From positions 1,798,001 to 1,862,000 of the forward strand of contig NZ_PDOF01000001.1 of assembly GCF_003226345.1 (NCBI RefSeq): a stretch of DNA of 64,000 nt. Direction: 5' to 3'. This DNA is from Alteribacter lacisalsi (GTDB taxonomy: Bacteria; Bacillota; Bacilli; Bacillales; Salisediminibacteriaceae). The notes under the pieces were generated by a model. The model saw only the letters and a list, made by a program, of their open reading frames with translations. It was not told the origin of the DNA and made no database searches. Positions 62,680 to 64,000 of the stretch are shown piece by piece. The stretch's first letter is position 1; every line of letters starts with the position of its first letter. A program made the position numbers and the translations under genes.

Positions 62680-63312
62680 ATGAGTGTGTTAAAGGATACA
62701 GGTGAACGGGTCATTCCCGAAGTCATGAAACCATTGAACGGGCTGCTTCTGGAACATATGGCCCGCTATCATTTCTGTGCCCCTTATGTAAGAGGCAGGG
62801 TACTCGATATTGCGTGCGGCACCGGGTACGGGTCGCAGTTTCTGGCAAAAGCAAGAAAGAATGTGATTACCGAAATGTTTGGGGTTGATATATGCGCAAA
62901 AACGATTGACTACGCCATCAAGCATTACTATCACCCGCTGCTTAAATTCCGGACCGGCGATGCGCTGGATCCTGACCTGAAGACAGAGATCGGCACCTTT
63001 GATACCATTCTTTCGTTCGAAACAATGGAACATGTGCCGGACGATCGGGCCTTTCTCAGCCGAATGAGTGACCTCCTAAATCCCGGTGGAACACTGGTAA
63101 TATCCACGCCTTTTGGAGAAGGACGCGGTATTCCATGCGGCCAGGAATACCACTATCATCAGCTTACGGAAGCGGAGTTCGTTTCTCTTTTTCACCAACC
63201 GGAGTACGGTTTCGAAGACGTGTCATTCTTTTTCCAAAATGGTGTGGTAATTGAGAGCACAAAGCGCGACGGGGTTCACTATCCGCTTGGGCTGGCGGTC
63301 TGTAGAAAATAA
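62680..63312 (+). CDS. Class I SAM-dependent methyltransferase
   Basis: A protein of about 210 residues with motif I VLDIACGTGYGSQFLAKA, motif II MFGVDICAKTIDYA, and post-I FETMEHVPDD, the Methyltransf_11/25 type. The family-typical start ERVIPEVMKPLNG-like segment (TGERVIPEVM) lies near the N-terminus. ATG 62680 (MSVLKDTGER) is taken; in-frame codons to 62623 overlap the likely promoter. The substrate is unknown; small-molecule or lipid/quinone methylation cannot be separated. Confidence 0.82.
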   Translation: MSVLKDTGERVIPEVMKPLNGLLLEHMARYHFCAPYVRGRVLDIACGTGYGSQFLAKARKNVITEMFGVDICAKTIDYAIKHYYHPLLKFRTGDALDPDLKTEIGTFDTILSFETMEHVPDDRAFLSRMSDLLNPGGTLVISTPFGEGRGIPCGQEYHYHQLTEAEFVSLFHQPEYGFEDVSFFFQNGVVIESTKRDGVHYPLGLAVCRK

Positions 63313-63403
63313 ACCATAGAATTAACCGTTTTTCTGCCGCCAATTTCTGCAATGCAATATGGTAATCTGAAAGTACAAATAGATCTAACACAGGTGGTAC
63401 ATT

Positions 63404-63865
63404 ATGAATAGGAAATTTCCAGCAGTTATCCTGTCATTTTTATTAGCTCTTCTTCTCGCTTCACCTGTCCATGCCCTCTCATGGGCATATGATTTTGTAG
63501 TGTGGGACGGGAAGGTATACGAAGTAACAGAGGAGGAACTGGCTCCTGAGGAAGTGGCCGGCCAGATCGGCTCTGTACGCACTCAGGCTAATGAAAATAC
63601 AGGCAGTTACTACGGCAACGCGTCAAACGCTTATCCCAGAGGAACGCCCTACTTTTCCATTGATGGCGTGTCAGAGCGGGAAGCCATTGTCGTACAGGAC
63701 GATGAAAGCAGGCTGCTTGTGGCAGAATTCAGGGACAGCGCTCCGTTTCACTGGATGAATGTGGTGATTGGTGCCATTCCATTCCTGCTGATACTCGCAG
63801 GGGTTGGGGCTGTTGTTCTAATCGGCATATATGTAAACAAAACAAGACAGCATGAAAAAACGTAA
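63404..63865 (+). CDS. Exported membrane-anchored protein of unknown function
   Basis: A 153-residue protein. A cleavable signal peptide (residues 1-24, ending ASPVHALS) is followed by an extracytoplasmic part of about 90 residues with WAYDFVVWDGKVYEVTEEEL and acidic stretches, and a C-terminal helix (about 118-142) with the tail NKTRQHEKT. The layout is signal, ectodomain, single anchor. AGGTGG lies 6-7 nt upstream of the ATG. Acidic ectodomains are common in haloalkaliphiles. I do not recognise a family. Confidence 0.75.
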   Translation: MNRKFPAVILSFLLALLLASPVHALSWAYDFVVWDGKVYEVTEEELAPEEVAGQIGSVRTQANENTGSYYGNASNAYPRGTPYFSIDGVSEREAIVVQDDESRLLVAEFRDSAPFHWMNVVIGAIPFLLILAGVGAVVLIGIYVNKTRQHEKT

Positions 63866-63889
63866 CCATGTGGCAGGCCGCATGGTTAC
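63863..63889. terminator. Bidirectional terminator between convergent genes
   Basis: GTAACCATG pairs perfectly with CATGGTTAC around TGGCAGGCCG. The hairpin contains both stop codons, of the exported protein and of the partial minus-strand gene. T-rich tracts are modest. Confidence 0.7.
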
Positions 63890-64000
63890 TCTTCTTTCCC
63901 GCTTCGTTCCATTTTCACTGTATAGGTGGTGCTTGCCACGGCAAAAACAGCAGCAGCAAACCACAGCCATGTATGGTCCCGCCCCTCAATAAATGCCAGA
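63886..64000 (-). CDS. Membrane protein, C-terminal fragment
   Basis: An open minus-strand frame enters from the right edge and ends at a TAA (63886-63888). The 37 visible residues include a hydrophobic helix, TWLWFAAAVFAVASTTYT, preceded by EGRDH and followed by a charged tail ending MERSGKEE. Shape and convergent terminator support a real gene end. Too little is visible to name it. Confidence 0.5.
   Translation of the reverse strand, partial: LAFIEGRDHTWLWFAAAVFAVASTTYTVKMERSGKEE

Overview
The window reads as chromosomal DNA of an aerobic, endospore-forming Bacillaceae, probably an alkaliphile or haloalkaliphile. Spore genes (spoIIP, gpr, a gerA-type tricistron, sda) and the conserved Bacillus gene order fix the group. 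A seven-gene Mrp Na+/H+ antiporter operon, a CvrA/NhaP2-type K+/H+ antiporter and an A-adding-type tRNA nucleotidyltransferase point to relatives of the alkaliphilic bacilli. No rRNA, tRNA, insertion sequence, prophage or CRISPR array was seen.

Positions 1-31,900 are mostly minus-strand core genes in the classical Bacillus order. Read 5' to 3' on the minus strand they are: sda; yqeG-yqeH-aroE-yhbY-nadD-yqeK; rsfS-yqeM; comEA-comEB-comEC, with comER divergent; holA; gpr, spoIIP-yqxA; lepA; hemW; hrcA-grpE-dnaK-dnaJ-prmA-rsmE-mtaB behind a perfect CIRCE operator; deoC; rpsU-yqeY; and the start of an NfeD-like gene behind a sigma-W type promoter. Plus-strand genes here are yqeW, rpsT, yqzM, comER and sda.

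Positions 32,400-50,400 hold mrpABCDEFG, divergent psd/pssA, the large DHH-CBS-nucleotidyltransferase, a peroxiredoxin with Fur/PerR-like boxes plus a thioredoxin-fold protein, deoD, a lipoate-protein ligase, and a gerA-B-C spore germination receptor operon.

Positions 50,400-60,230 are the accessory and most interesting part. A ComX-type quorum-sensing locus has comQ, a 54-aa comX missing from simple ORF calls, and comP on the minus strand, followed by a DUF3267 membrane metalloprotease. comA is divergent. Directly downstream of comA lies a six-gene plus-strand operon: a 73-aa precursor-like peptide with two cysteines, an ABC ATPase, a permease, a PqqD-like/M50 protease fusion, a small two-helix membrane protein, and a DsbA-like thiol oxidoreductase. 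Three near-consensus ComA boxes lie in the comA-precursor interval, one next to a plausible promoter. The simplest reading is a pheromone-controlled, disulfide-bonded ribosomal peptide (bacteriocin or signal) of a type I do not recognise.

Positions 60,300-64,000 carry the K+/H+ antiporter, a CBS-pair protein, a SAM methyltransferase, an orphan exported protein and the 3' end of a further minus-strand gene. Scattered through the intergenic gaps are about six copies of a GC-rich palindromic repeat, several bounded by different terminal inverted repeats.
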